Part shown: piece by piece, positions 51,411 to 60,233 of the stretch
How positions within the stretch are numbered: position 1 is the stretch's first letter
How the letters are laid out: each line of letters opens with the position of its first letter
DNA from: Mycetocola manganoxydans
Lineage (GTDB): Bacteria > Actinomycetota > Actinomycetes > Actinomycetales > Microbacteriaceae
DNA length: 64,000 nt
Direction: 5' to 3'
Assembly (NCBI RefSeq): GCF_003667545.1
Contig: NZ_RCUV01000018.1
Span: 21,218-85,217 of the forward strand
Made by a program: the position numbers and the translations under genes
The notes under the pieces: generated by a model
Databases searched by the model: none
Seen by the model: only the letters and a program-made list of their open reading frames with translations
What the model was told of the DNA's origin: nothing

Positions 51411-53093
51411 ATGTCTCACGCAATGAAGCGGAAGAGGGCGACTGTCGCGGGCGTCATGCTCGCCTCCGCGCTGACCCTGACCGCCTGTACAGCGCCAACC
51501 GGCGACGCAAACGGAGGGGACAGCTCCGGGAAGTCCGAAGTCGTCGTTTACACCGGGGTCACCGGTGACTTCGCGGAAAACTTCAACCCGTTCATCGAGG
51601 GAAACCTGCAGTCGACGCGCGGTGTCATCTATGAGCCGCTCTTCTTCTACAACATCACGTCGGGCGGTGACCCCGAGCCGCTGCTGGGCGAATCCTTCGA
51701 GTTCAACGAAGCGGGAACCGAACTCACGATCACGATGCGTGACGGCGTGAAATGGAGCGACGGCGAGGATCTGACGGCTGAGGATGTCGTCTACACCTTC
51801 GAGCTCATCACCGAGGTCCCCGCCTTCAACACGGCGGGCTACGACGGCCAGGCGGAACTGGTCGATGAGAAGACCGTCAAGTTCACCTTCCCGGAGCCGT
51901 CATTCACCGACGCCGTCTCCTACATCGGCAACACGCCGATCGTCCCTGAACACATCTGGGCCGAGAAGACGGACCCGACGACCGATCAGAACGCCGAGCC
52001 CATCGGTTCGGGTGCGTTCACCCTCAGCGAGTTCAACTCACAGAACTACCTCCTCGCCGCGAACGAAGAGTACTGGGGAGGACGTCCCGAGATCGATACC
52101 GTCCGCTACATCTCGCTGACCGGAAACCAGTCCGCAACGGACACCCTGCTTCAGGGCGAGATCGACCTCGCCGGCATCTTCCTCCCGGACGTCGAGGGCG
52201 TTTTCAAGGGCACTCCCCTCGAGTACACCAACACGCCGCTCAACCAGACATCGTTCTTCACCTGTTCCGACGAGGCGCAGGGCTGCACAGGACCGCAGAC
52301 CGACGTTGCCGTTCGAACCGCGATCTACAACGCCCTGAACCGCGACCAGCTCAACTCGCTGGCCTTCTCCAGCTACAACGGTCAGATGTCCCCGACGTAC
52401 GGGCTCCTCGAGCGTGACGAGAAGTGGATCGCGGACGAGTTCAGCGAGCCGGTCCCGGGAACTCCGAACGTCGATGCAGCGATCGAAGCGCTCGAAGGCG
52501 CCGGATACGCCCGCGGATCGGACGGGATCTTCGCGAAGGATGGCGAGCGAGTCAGCCTCACCGTCCAGGTCGTCACCGGCTGGACCGACTACATCGCGGC
52601 GATCGACGCTTCCGCCGAGCAGCTGCTCGAGGCAGGCATCGAGTTGAAGCCGGCACAGGTGTCGTTCCAGGAGTGGACGGCCAACAAGAGCAACGGTAAT
52701 TTCCAGCTTTCGCTCGACTCTCTCGGTCAGGGCGTTGCCGCGGACCCGTACTACCTCTACATGCGCTACTTCCACTCCGACAACACGGCACCCGTCGGCG
52801 AAACCTCGGGTCAGAACTTCGCGCGCTACAGCAACGCCACGGTCGACCAGGCGATCGACGCGGCAGGCTCGACGCTCGATGAAGCCGTGAAGGCTGAGCA
52901 GTACGCCGTTGTGCAGGCGGAGATCGTGCGAGACATGCCGTACATTCCCATCCTCGTCAACTCGGCGCTGACCATCTACAACACCGACAACGTGCAGGGC
53001 TGGCCGACCGAGGACAACCTGTACGCCTACCCGCGCCCCGACCGGGCCTGGGACAACGGCATCGTCCTGAAGACGATCAAGCCGGCGAACTAA
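51411..53093 (+). CDS. ABC transporter substrate-binding lipoprotein, family 5 (Dpp/Opp type)
   Basis: The 560-residue protein has a lipoprotein signal peptide (basic MKRKRATVAG, hydrophobic core, lipobox LTAC with Cys26), then an SBP_bac_5 fold: NPFIEGNLQSTRGVIYEPLF (about 62-81), GVKWSDGEDLTAEDVVYTFE (about 111-130), GSGAFTLSEFNSQNYLLAANEEYWGG (about 201-226) and DVAVRTAIYNALNRDQL (about 300-316). Family 5 proteins bind peptides, but several bind oligosaccharides, e.g. the manno-oligosaccharide proteins of Thermotoga. A 99-nt gap with a CGCCGC/GCGGCG hairpin (51327-51350) precedes it, perhaps adjusting expression. ATG 51411 is preceded by AAGAAGGGC. Confidence 0.9.
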   Translation: MSHAMKRKRATVAGVMLASALTLTACTAPTGDANGGDSSGKSEVVVYTGVTGDFAENFNPFIEGNLQSTRGVIYEPLFFYNITSGGDPEPLLGESFEFNEAGTELTITMRDGVKWSDGEDLTAEDVVYTFELITEVPAFNTAGYDGQAELVDEKTVKFTFPEPSFTDAVSYIGNTPIVPEHIWAEKTDPTTDQNAEPIGSGAFTLSEFNSQNYLLAANEEYWGGRPEIDTVRYISLTGNQSATDTLLQGEIDLAGIFLPDVEGVFKGTPLEYTNTPLNQTSFFTCSDEAQGCTGPQTDVAVRTAIYNALNRDQLNSLAFSSYNGQMSPTYGLLERDEKWIADEFSEPVPGTPNVDAAIEALEGAGYARGSDGIFAKDGERVSLTVQVVTGWTDYIAAIDASAEQLLEAGIELKPAQVSFQEWTANKSNGNFQLSLDSLGQGVAADPYYLYMRYFHSDNTAPVGETSGQNFARYSNATVDQAIDAAGSTLDEAVKAEQYAVVQAEIVRDMPYIPILVNSALTIYNTDNVQGWPTEDNLYAYPRPDRAWDNGIVLKTIKPAN

Positions 53094-53131
53094 CCCGTGT
53101 TCCGGGGAGGAGTTGAAGAGAGGCAGAACCA

Positions 53132-54121
53132 GTGAGATATATCGCTCGCAAGCTCGGCTTCTATGCCGTCGCGCTGTGGGGCGCGCTGACCGTGAACTTT
53201 TTGCTACCACGCATGTTGCCGGGTAACCCCGTCGATATCCTCGTGGCCAAGCTTTCAGCTCGCGGTCCCGTGACCGACGAACTTCGCGACAGTCTTGAAC
53301 TCCTCCTCGGAGGCGCCCCCGACCAGGGAATCCTGGAGCAGTACTGGGTCTACCTGGTCGGGATCTTCACCGGCAACCTCGGGATCTCGATCACCTACTA
53401 TCCCGTCCCGGTCGTCGAGATCATCGGCCAGGCTCTGCCATGGACGCTCGTCATGATCGGTATCGGAACGCTGCTCGCGTTCATCGTCGGCGTCGCGCTG
53501 GGGATGCTCGCCGGCTGGAAGCGCGGATCGTGGCTCGACAACCTCGTTCCCGTCACGACGATGTTCCAGGCGGTCCCGTACTTCTGGCTCGCCCTCGTGT
53601 TGCTCTACATCCTCTCGGTGGGCCTCGGGGCGTTCCCGGTCAGCGGCGGCTACAACTACAACGTCGCGCAACCGGGGTTCACCTGGGACTTCGTCGGAAC
53701 GGCGATCTACCACGGCACCCTCCCTGCGCTGACGATCGTCATCTCTTCATTCGGTGGCTGGCTGCTCGGGATGCGGAACATGATGGTCTCGACGCTGTCC
53801 GAGGACTACATCGTCACCGCGGAGGCCAAGGGGCTTCGACCGATGCGCATCATGACCGCCTATGCGGCGCGCAACGCGGTCCTGCCCTCTGTTGCCGGCT
53901 TCGCGATCTCACTCGGCTTCGTGGTATCCGGGTCGATCGTGACCGAACAGGTCTTCTCGTACCCGGGAATCGGCAGCACACTCCTCCAGGCCGTGAACAA
54001 CAGCGACTACGCGCTCATGCAGGGCCTGTTCCTCGTCATCACCCTCGCGGTGCTCGGCGCGAACCTCATCGTCGATCTGCTGTACGGCGTGATCGATCCA
54101 CGAACCAGGGCGAACGGGTAA
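53132..54121 (+). CDS. ABC transporter permease, DppB type
   Basis: The 329-residue permease has six TM helices, with the N-terminal FLLPRMLPGNPVD typical of DppB/OppB and the EAA-like loop DYIVTAEAKGLRPMRIMTAYAARNAVLPSVAG (about 225-255) that docks on the ATPases. GTG 53132 is the start, 38 nt after the binding-protein gene. It forms a heterodimer with the next gene's product. Confidence 0.92.
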   Translation: MRYIARKLGFYAVALWGALTVNFLLPRMLPGNPVDILVAKLSARGPVTDELRDSLELLLGGAPDQGILEQYWVYLVGIFTGNLGISITYYPVPVVEIIGQALPWTLVMIGIGTLLAFIVGVALGMLAGWKRGSWLDNLVPVTTMFQAVPYFWLALVLLYILSVGLGAFPVSGGYNYNVAQPGFTWDFVGTAIYHGTLPALTIVISSFGGWLLGMRNMMVSTLSEDYIVTAEAKGLRPMRIMTAYAARNAVLPSVAGFAISLGFVVSGSIVTEQVFSYPGIGSTLLQAVNNSDYALMQGLFLVITLAVLGANLIVDLLYGVIDPRTRANG

Positions 54122-54127
54122 GGGACC

Positions 54128-55252
54128 ATGGCACACGAATCATCTCGCACCGTAGACGACGCTGAGACCGCTTCCGGCGACGCAGCCGCGACGGTTCCGA
54201 CATCCGGCCGAACCGAGAAGGAGATCATCTTCTCCGATCTCGAGGTCCCGGCGACGGCATCGACGAACATGGCTTTGCGAAAGAACAGCGCCTCACCGCT
54301 GACGGCGACCTTCGCGGCGGTCAGGACGAATCCACCGAAAAAGGCTCCGCGGTGGCGCTCCGTTCTGCCACCGATGACGCCGAAACTCGCGACCGGGCTC
54401 ATCCTGATCGCGGCCATCGTGCTCTTCGGAGTCCTCGGCCCCGTGTTCCTCGGCAATCCGCGATCCATTCGTGACATCGGAAGGACCCCGCCCGGCGGAG
54501 AGTTCCTCCTCGGTACCACGCAGACAGGCCAGGATGTCCTGGCTCAGCTCGCCCACGCCACCCAGGGCTCCCTGCTCATCGGGCTCGTGGTGGGAGTGCT
54601 CGCGCTCATCCTTTCGATGATCTTCGGGGTCATCGGAAGCTACGTCGGTGGCTGGCTCGACGAATCGTTCTCGCTCTTCACCAACATCATGCTCGTCATC
54701 CCCGGGCTGCCGCTGGTGATCGTGATTTCCAGTTATGTCGAGGACAAGACCATCTGGGTGCTGGCGGTCGTGCTCGCCATCACGAGCTGGGCCGCATCGG
54801 CACGTGTGCTGAGGTCTGTGACGCTCTCGCTCCGCAGCCGCGACTACGTCGCCGCCGCACGAGTATCCGGCGAGAAGTCCTGGCGCATCATCGTGGTCGA
54901 GATCCTCCCCAACCTGATTCCGGTGCTTGCCTCGCAATTCGTGCTCGCCATCATCGCCGCCATCCTCGCTGAAGCCGGATTGAGCTATCTCGGCCTGGGT
55001 GCTTCCGGCACCTTCACCTGGGGGACGATGCTCTTCCAGGCGCAGAACGGATTCGCACTCACCCTGGGGACCTGGTGGTGGTTCGTTCCGCCGGGAATCC
55101 TCATCGCAGTGCTCGGTGGGGCGCTCTCGCTCGTGAACTTCGCGATCGATGAGGTCGTCAACCCGAAGCTCCGCACCACGACCCTTCGCAAGGACAAGAA
55201 GCGCCTGAAGAAGCGGCTCCACACGACAACAGAGGGAGGTGTGCCGGTATGA
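54128..55252 (+). CDS. ABC transporter permease, DppC type, with a long N-terminal extension
   Basis: The 374-residue permease has the DppC core from about residue 85 (TM1 LATGLILIAAIVLFGVLG), the segment GTTQTGQDVLAQLAHATQG (usual form GTDxxGRDxxSR) and the EAA loop DYVAAARVSGEKSWRIIVVEILPNLIPVL (about 238-266). The first 80 residues are hydrophilic and low in complexity, far longer than the usual 15-30, and the last 35 are basic (KDKKRLKKRL). ATG 54128 is 6 nt after the dppB-like stop. Confidence 0.9.
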   Translation: MAHESSRTVDDAETASGDAAATVPTSGRTEKEIIFSDLEVPATASTNMALRKNSASPLTATFAAVRTNPPKKAPRWRSVLPPMTPKLATGLILIAAIVLFGVLGPVFLGNPRSIRDIGRTPPGGEFLLGTTQTGQDVLAQLAHATQGSLLIGLVVGVLALILSMIFGVIGSYVGGWLDESFSLFTNIMLVIPGLPLVIVISSYVEDKTIWVLAVVLAITSWAASARVLRSVTLSLRSRDYVAAARVSGEKSWRIIVVEILPNLIPVLASQFVLAIIAAILAEAGLSYLGLGASGTFTWGTMLFQAQNGFALTLGTWWWFVPPGILIAVLGGALSLVNFAIDEVVNPKLRTTTLRKDKKRLKKRLHTTTEGGVPV

Positions 55253-56118
55253 CCGACGACACGCTTTTGAGCATCCGCGATTACAACATCGTGTATGAGA
55301 CGGAACGACCGGTTCACGCGGTCCGTGACGTCAACCTGAAGCTCCAGCGCGGGGAGATCCTCGGACTCGCCGGCGAGTCCGGATGCGGCAAGACCACCCT
55401 CGCCTACGGCATCAACCGGCTCCTTCGCCCTCCCGCGGTCATCCGGACCGGATCAGCCATCCTTCACGACAAGGGCGGGTATGACATCGACATCAACGCG
55501 CTCAAGGTCAAGGAGTTACGGGAGTACCGATGGGACAAGGTGTCGATGGTGTTCCAGGGCGCCATGAACGCGCTCAATCCCGTCATCAGCATCGAGAAGC
55601 AACTCGGCGATATCTTCAGCACGCATCGACCGCAGATGTCGAAGGCCGACCGGCGGGAGGAGAGCGCGGGTCTTCTCGACCTCATCGGCGTTGGACGCGA
55701 TCGCCTGAGATCCTTCCCGCATGAACTGTCCGGAGGAATGCGCCAGCGCGTCATGATCGCGATGGCGCTCGCGCTCAAGCCACAACTCATGATCATGGAC
55801 GAACCGACGACGGCTCTCGATGTGCTCGTTCAGCGGGACATCCTGCAGGAGATCAGCGAGCTGCGCTCCCAATTCGGGTTCTCTGTCATCTTCATCACCC
55901 ACGACCTTCCGCTGCTCCTCGAGATCAGTGACCGGATCGCCGTGATGCTTCAGGGCGAGATCGTCGAACTCGGTACGGCTGAGCGCATCTTCCGCCGGCC
56001 GGACCATGTGTACACCGAGCGGCTTCTGCAGTCCTTCCCAAGCCTCACCGGCGAGCGGGGCGGGTTCATCCGCAGCGGGAATGACGAAACCAGGACAAAG
56101 GACGAGGCGATCGTATGA
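55249..56118 (+). CDS. ABC transporter ATPase, DppD type
   Basis: The 289-residue ATPase has Walker A GESGCGKTT (about 42-50), the signature LSGGMRQRVMIAMALALKP (about 161-179), Walker B LMIMDEPTTALD (about 181-192) and the switch His in FITHD (about 217-221). Its C-terminal oligopeptide-transporter extension (PDHVYTERLLQSFP) is shortened. ATGA overlaps couple it to both neighbours. Confidence 0.93.
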   Translation: MTDDTLLSIRDYNIVYETERPVHAVRDVNLKLQRGEILGLAGESGCGKTTLAYGINRLLRPPAVIRTGSAILHDKGGYDIDINALKVKELREYRWDKVSMVFQGAMNALNPVISIEKQLGDIFSTHRPQMSKADRREESAGLLDLIGVGRDRLRSFPHELSGGMRQRVMIAMALALKPQLMIMDEPTTALDVLVQRDILQEISELRSQFGFSVIFITHDLPLLLEISDRIAVMLQGEIVELGTAERIFRRPDHVYTERLLQSFPSLTGERGGFIRSGNDETRTKDEAIV

Positions 56119-56903
56119 GCACTCTCGAATTTCGGAACGTGTCGAAGGAGTACCGGGTCAGAGGCGCAAGCAAGCTGAAGGCCGTCGACGACGTGAGCTT
56201 CTCGCTCGAGCCGGGTAAGACGATCGCCCTCGTCGGGCAGAGCGGAAGCGGCAAATCAACGATTGCCAAGATGCTCGTCCAGCTGGAGCGCCCGACGAGC
56301 GGCGAGATTCTGCTCGATGGAAAGCCGGTGCCGCGCTTCGGCCGCGGGCTGCGCGACTACCGCCGGCACGTTCAAATGGTCTTCCAGGACCCCTTCGCGT
56401 CGCTCAATCCCTTCCATCCCGTTGAACACCACCTCGAGCGACCACTTCTCCTGCACAAGAGGAGCACCCGGGCGAACCTCGACGCCGAAATCGAACAGCT
56501 TCTGACCCGGGTGCAGTTGACCCCCGCCTCTGAAATGCGCTCGAGGAAGCCGCACGAACTCTCCGGTGGCCAGCGGCAGAGAGTCGCGATCGCGCGCGCC
56601 CTGGCGCCGAAGCCGAGCGTCCTCATCGCCGATGAGCCGGTTTCGATGCTCGACGTCTCGATCCGGCTGGGCGTGCTGAATCTGCTCGGCGACCTGCAGC
56701 GTGAAGAGAACCTCGGCGTTCTGTACATCACGCATGACCTCGCGACCGCCCGCCACTTCAGCGACGAAATCATGGTGCTCTACAAGGGTGTCGTCGTCGA
56801 GAGCGGACCAGCTGACGACGTGATCCTCAACCCGCAGCACGACTACACGAAGCGACTGCGGGATGCGTCGCCGAACCCTGAATCTCAATTCGCCACCCCG
56901 TAG
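56115..56903 (+). CDS. ABC transporter ATPase, DppF type
   Basis: The 262-residue ATPase has Walker A GQSGSGKST (about 41-49), the signature LSGGQRQRVAIARALAPKP (about 151-169), Walker B VLIADEPVSMLD (about 171-182) and YITHDLATARHFSDEI. It pairs with the DppD-like subunit to power import of the island's substrate. Its start overlaps the previous stop by 4 nt. Confidence 0.93.
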   Translation: MSTLEFRNVSKEYRVRGASKLKAVDDVSFSLEPGKTIALVGQSGSGKSTIAKMLVQLERPTSGEILLDGKPVPRFGRGLRDYRRHVQMVFQDPFASLNPFHPVEHHLERPLLLHKRSTRANLDAEIEQLLTRVQLTPASEMRSRKPHELSGGQRQRVAIARALAPKPSVLIADEPVSMLDVSIRLGVLNLLGDLQREENLGVLYITHDLATARHFSDEIMVLYKGVVVESGPADDVILNPQHDYTKRLRDASPNPESQFATP

Positions 56904-56941
56904 CACGACGAACATCCCCAGAGAAAGAGAGCAACAGCGCG

Positions 56942-57916
56942 ATGCAGAGCATGCAGGTCACCCAGGAGAAGACGGTCGCGTTGGTCGAGGTCGACGACGA
57001 TGCACCTCTCGGCGAGTTCGAGGTGAGGGGCAGGACGCTCGTCACCCTCATCAGCCCCGGCACGGAACTCGCGAGTGCCTTTGCCCCTGCCGATGCCAGC
57101 GCTGTCGAGTACCCGAAGTCGATTGGCTACGCCGCCGTTTTCGAGATCGAGGAGATCGGAAGCAAGGTCACCAGGCACGCTGTGGGAGCGCGCGTCTTCT
57201 CAATGGGCCCTCACCGGTCGCAGCAGCGTGAACACGAGGAGCGGGTCGTCGAACTTCCGGACGGGCTCGCTCCCGAGGTCGCCGTCTTTGCCCGGCTCAT
57301 AGCCGTTCCCGCCGCTGCTCTGATCACGACGGCGGCACGACCAGGGGATCGCGTGGGCATTGTCGGCCTCGGGTTGGTCGGACATCTCGGCGCGAAGGCC
57401 TTTCACGCCAGCGGTTACCGTGTCACCGCGTGGGACCCGGTGGCCAAGCGCCGGGAAGGGCTGGGGGCGGGCATCCGGGTTCTCGAGGCCCCCGTCCTCG
57501 ACGACCCGGATGATGTCTTCGAGCTGGTCGTCGATGCGTCAGGGCACGACGGTGCCACCGTCCAGGCGGCGAGTGTTGTCGCCAGGAATGGAGAACTCGT
57601 CCTGACCGGTACGCCGTGGGCGAAACGATCGGAGGCGACCGCCCACGACCTGCTCACCATGATCTTCCACCGCTACCTCCACGTTCGCAGCGGCTGGGAA
57701 TGGCAGTTGCCGACCACCCCGAGTGATTTCCGTCAGGGAAGCGTGTTGTCGAACTTCCGGCTCGCGCTCAACTGGCTGGCGAACGGCGATGTCACCGTCG
57801 ACGGACTGAGTGAGACCCTCTCTCCTGGGTCCGCCCAGCGGGCATTCGATTCCCTCGATTCTCGTGGGGCGGGTCCCCTGACGTATGTCTTCGATTGGAG
57901 CCTCCTGCGAGAGTAG
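56942..57916 (+). CDS. Zinc-independent MDR dehydrogenase-like oxidoreductase
   Basis: The 324-residue protein has an MDR (alcohol-dehydrogenase-like) fold: GroES-like half (LVTLISPGTELASAFA, YPKSIGYAAVFEIEEIGSKVTRHAVGARVFSMGPH, about 33-85) and a Rossmann half with GDRVGIVGLGLVGHLGAKAF (about 138-157). The structural and catalytic zinc ligands of classical alcohol dehydrogenases are not visible. The PGTEL start is shared with sugar/polyol-related 'zinc-binding dehydrogenases'. It probably oxidises or reduces an intermediate made from the imported glycoside. It lies 38 nt after the ATPase gene and is likely last in the operon. Confidence 0.8.
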   Translation: MQSMQVTQEKTVALVEVDDDAPLGEFEVRGRTLVTLISPGTELASAFAPADASAVEYPKSIGYAAVFEIEEIGSKVTRHAVGARVFSMGPHRSQQREHEERVVELPDGLAPEVAVFARLIAVPAAALITTAARPGDRVGIVGLGLVGHLGAKAFHASGYRVTAWDPVAKRREGLGAGIRVLEAPVLDDPDDVFELVVDASGHDGATVQAASVVARNGELVLTGTPWAKRSEATAHDLLTMIFHRYLHVRSGWEWQLPTTPSDFRQGSVLSNFRLALNWLANGDVTVDGLSETLSPGSAQRAFDSLDSRGAGPLTYVFDWSLLRE

Positions 57917-57959
57917 GATGAGGGTCATCGGTGTAGGCGCGCCCGGCTTACTTCACTCA

Positions 57960-57985
57960 CTTTATTAAGCCGACTAAGTTAGTAT
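57960..57985. promoter_or_regulatory. Candidate ROK operator overlapping the ROK gene promoter
   Basis: CTTTATTAAGCC followed by GACTAAGTTAGTAT. It matches the 49380-49405 site and contains the -10 box TAGTAT (57980-57985), so binding would repress the ROK gene itself. Confidence 0.6.
57980..57985 (+). promoter_or_regulatory. Leaderless -10 box of the ROK regulator gene
   Basis: TAGTAT, 6 nt (TCCCCT) before ATG 57992. Confidence 0.55.
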
Positions 57986-57991
57986 TCCCCT

Positions 57992-59206
57992 ATGACCGAG
58001 AAAACCCGTCGTCGCGCCTCGTCGAAAGGCAAGACCCTCGACCTCATCCGCTCTGCCGGCCCCATCAGCCGCGTGGAGCTGGCCGAGTTGACCGGGCTCA
58101 CCCAAGCGACGATCTCCACCGTGGTTCGTGAACTCCTCGCAGACGGCGTCATCAGTGAGACCGGTCGCGGCGAATCCACCGGCGGTAAGCCGCGCATGCG
58201 CCTCGAAATCAACCCCGCGTCGCGCCTCGCCATCGGGGTGCACGTGGGTCAGGACTACATCACCTATGTCGTCGCTGACCTCGGAGGCACGGTCGTCGGA
58301 CGCACCAGGGTCGACGGTCCGGGCGACGCCTCCCCGATCACCATCGTCGGTCGCATGTCCGACGACATCGAGTCGCTCATCATCGGTCTCGATCTCGACC
58401 GCGCATCAATCGTCGGCATGGGGCTCGCGATTCCCGGGCCGGTCGACCGCGAGAACGGCACTGTACGCGGGGTTCCTTCCCTGGCCGGCTGGAGCGACTT
58501 CCCCATCCGCAAAGCCCTCGCAACGAGCACAGGGCTGCAGTGTGAGTTCGACAACGACGCGACGGCAGCGGCCATCGGCGAGTACTGGCTCGGCGCGACC
58601 GAGGGCTACGGCACGTATGCATCGGTCTACATGGGCTCGGGAATCGGATCAGGGATCGTCATTGACGGAACGATCTACCACGGTGTCTCGTCGAACGTCG
58701 GGGAGATCGGCCACACGAGCGTCGATGCACGGGGACTCGTGTGCCCCTGCGGCAACATCGGGTGCCTCGAAATGTATGCGGGCCCCCGCGCGGTCGTCGA
58801 GAAAGCGGCGGATGCCGTTGCGAACGGCACCCTGGACATTCCGCTCACCGGCAGGATTTCGGTCGACTTCGCGGCGATCGGCAGCGCCGCCGAGAAGGGT
58901 GACGGCGCCGCACGCGCGCTCATCGAGGAATCGGCGGAGTACCTCGCCTCGGCGCTCGTCTCGATGGTGAACCTCCTCGACCTGCAACTGATCGTGCTGG
59001 CAGGCAGCGCGTTCGCGACCGCAGGATCGACCTACGTGCAGATCATCTCCCGCATTCTTGCGGAGCGAACCCTCGCAAGAGGCATCCACGGGGTCGAAGT
59101 CCGGATGTCGGTGAACGGGAACGATGCCGCCGCCCTCGGTGCAGCGACGCTCGTGCTGCAGGACCGGCTCTCCCCGCGCTCACTGCGCTCCGTCACCTTC
59201 GCCTGA
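57992..59206 (+). CDS. ROK-family transcriptional regulator of the glycoside island
   Basis: The 404-residue protein has an N-terminal winged HTH (about 14-62, ISRVELAELTGLTQATISTVVRELLADGVI) and a ROK sugar-kinase-like domain (about 78-395) with the zinc signature: His241 in GEIGHTSV, then CPCGNIGCLE with Cys251, Cys253 and Cys258. The domain binds a sugar or sugar phosphate and usually lowers DNA affinity. It lies between the ABC/oxidoreductase operon and the kinase gene and its promoter carries the same 26-bp site as the GH2/isomerase promoter, so it is the likely repressor of all of them (inference). Confidence 0.9.
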   Translation: MTEKTRRRASSKGKTLDLIRSAGPISRVELAELTGLTQATISTVVRELLADGVISETGRGESTGGKPRMRLEINPASRLAIGVHVGQDYITYVVADLGGTVVGRTRVDGPGDASPITIVGRMSDDIESLIIGLDLDRASIVGMGLAIPGPVDRENGTVRGVPSLAGWSDFPIRKALATSTGLQCEFDNDATAAAIGEYWLGATEGYGTYASVYMGSGIGSGIVIDGTIYHGVSSNVGEIGHTSVDARGLVCPCGNIGCLEMYAGPRAVVEKAADAVANGTLDIPLTGRISVDFAAIGSAAEKGDGAARALIEESAEYLASALVSMVNLLDLQLIVLAGSAFATAGSTYVQIISRILAERTLARGIHGVEVRMSVNGNDAAALGAATLVLQDRLSPRSLRSVTFA

Positions 59207-59220
59207 TCCCGGAGATCACC

Positions 59221-60177
59221 ATGACCGCACCCTCTCCCATCCGTCTCTCGATCGACGGGGGCCAGACCGGTGCTCGCCTGCGCCTCAGCGATGCGAACGG
59301 CGGCGTCGTTGCCGAGACGGAGGGCGCAGGTATCCTCACCGACCGTTCCGTCGTCGGCCAGATCGCCGACCTCGCGCTGCAGCTCGCCCGGGCAACCGGT
59401 TCGCGCATCGACGAACTCGCGGTCGGCACGTCAGGGCTGACCCCGGCGGCTGCGAAGCCGGATGCCCTTCTCGCCGCGACCCGATCGATCGGTGTGCACC
59501 GTGTCGCACTCGCCCATGACTCGATCACCGGCTACCTCGCCGCCAACGGCACCGCGCCCGGCGTGATGCTCGCGGTCGGCACTGGCGTCGTCGTGCTCGC
59601 ACTTTCGGAATCCAGCGTCGCGAAGGTCGACGGCTGGGGTTCCCTCCTCGGTGACGCAGGGAGCGGCTATTGGATCGGCAGGGCGGGTCTCGACGCCGCC
59701 CTCCGTGCGTTCGACGGCCGTTCGGCCCACACGACGCTCGAGGCGACCGCGATCACCCGGTTCGGCCCCCTCGACGAGCTCTACATGGTGCTCCAGGCCG
59801 ATCCGATGCGGGTGTCGCGGATCGGGTCGTTCTGCCGGGATGTCGTGGATGCCGCGGCGAGCGGAGACGAGGCCGCCAGCCGAATCGTCACAGCGGCAGC
59901 CCACGAACTCGCCCACTCGGCGGCGAGCGCCCTCGCCCGCGTCGGCTGGGAAGCGGGCACGCCGGCCCGGGTCGGAGCCGTCGGTGCACTCGCCACCCAC
60001 GCGGCCCCTCTGCGCGAAGCGCTCGTCGCCGCCCTCGCGTCTCGTGCACCCGGAGCCGTACTGGAAGCACCACTCGGTCGTCCCCTCGACGGGGTGCAGT
60101 CGCTTCTCGACGTGGGCTCATCGCATCCGCTACGCCCATTCATCCACTCGGCGCACGTCGAAAAGGTCAGTCACTGA
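59221..60177 (+). CDS. BadF/BcrA-type sugar kinase (N-acetylglucosamine kinase-like)
   Basis: The 318-residue protein has the ASKHA ATPase fold: phosphate-1 motif LSIDGGQTGARLRL (about 9-22, DGGQTG), LAVGTSGLTPAA (about 66-77), AVGTGVVVLAL and GWGSLLGDAGSGYWIGRAGLDAALRAFDG (about 138-166). This is the BadF/BadG/BcrA/BcrD group that includes eukaryotic-type GlcNAc kinases. It probably phosphorylates a sugar released in the island, GlcNAc or mannose-like. ATG 59221 lies 14 nt after the ROK stop codon, so the two are co-transcribed. Confidence 0.87.
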   Translation: MTAPSPIRLSIDGGQTGARLRLSDANGGVVAETEGAGILTDRSVVGQIADLALQLARATGSRIDELAVGTSGLTPAAAKPDALLAATRSIGVHRVALAHDSITGYLAANGTAPGVMLAVGTGVVVLALSESSVAKVDGWGSLLGDAGSGYWIGRAGLDAALRAFDGRSAHTTLEATAITRFGPLDELYMVLQADPMRVSRIGSFCRDVVDAAASGDEAASRIVTAAAHELAHSAASALARVGWEAGTPARVGAVGALATHAAPLREALVAALASRAPGAVLEAPLGRPLDGVQSLLDVGSSHPLRPFIHSAHVEKVSH

Positions 60178-60221
60178 CCCGTTCGAGCTCGGGGAGACTC
60201 GTACTTACCGCGGCAGCATGG

Positions 60222-60227
60222 TAGGCA
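60222..60227 (+). promoter_or_regulatory. Possible leaderless -10 box of the HhH-GPD gene
   Basis: TAGGCA, 6 nt (TGAGGC) before ATG 60234; the last base departs from TANNNT. Confidence 0.4.
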
Positions 60228-60233
60228 TGAGGC

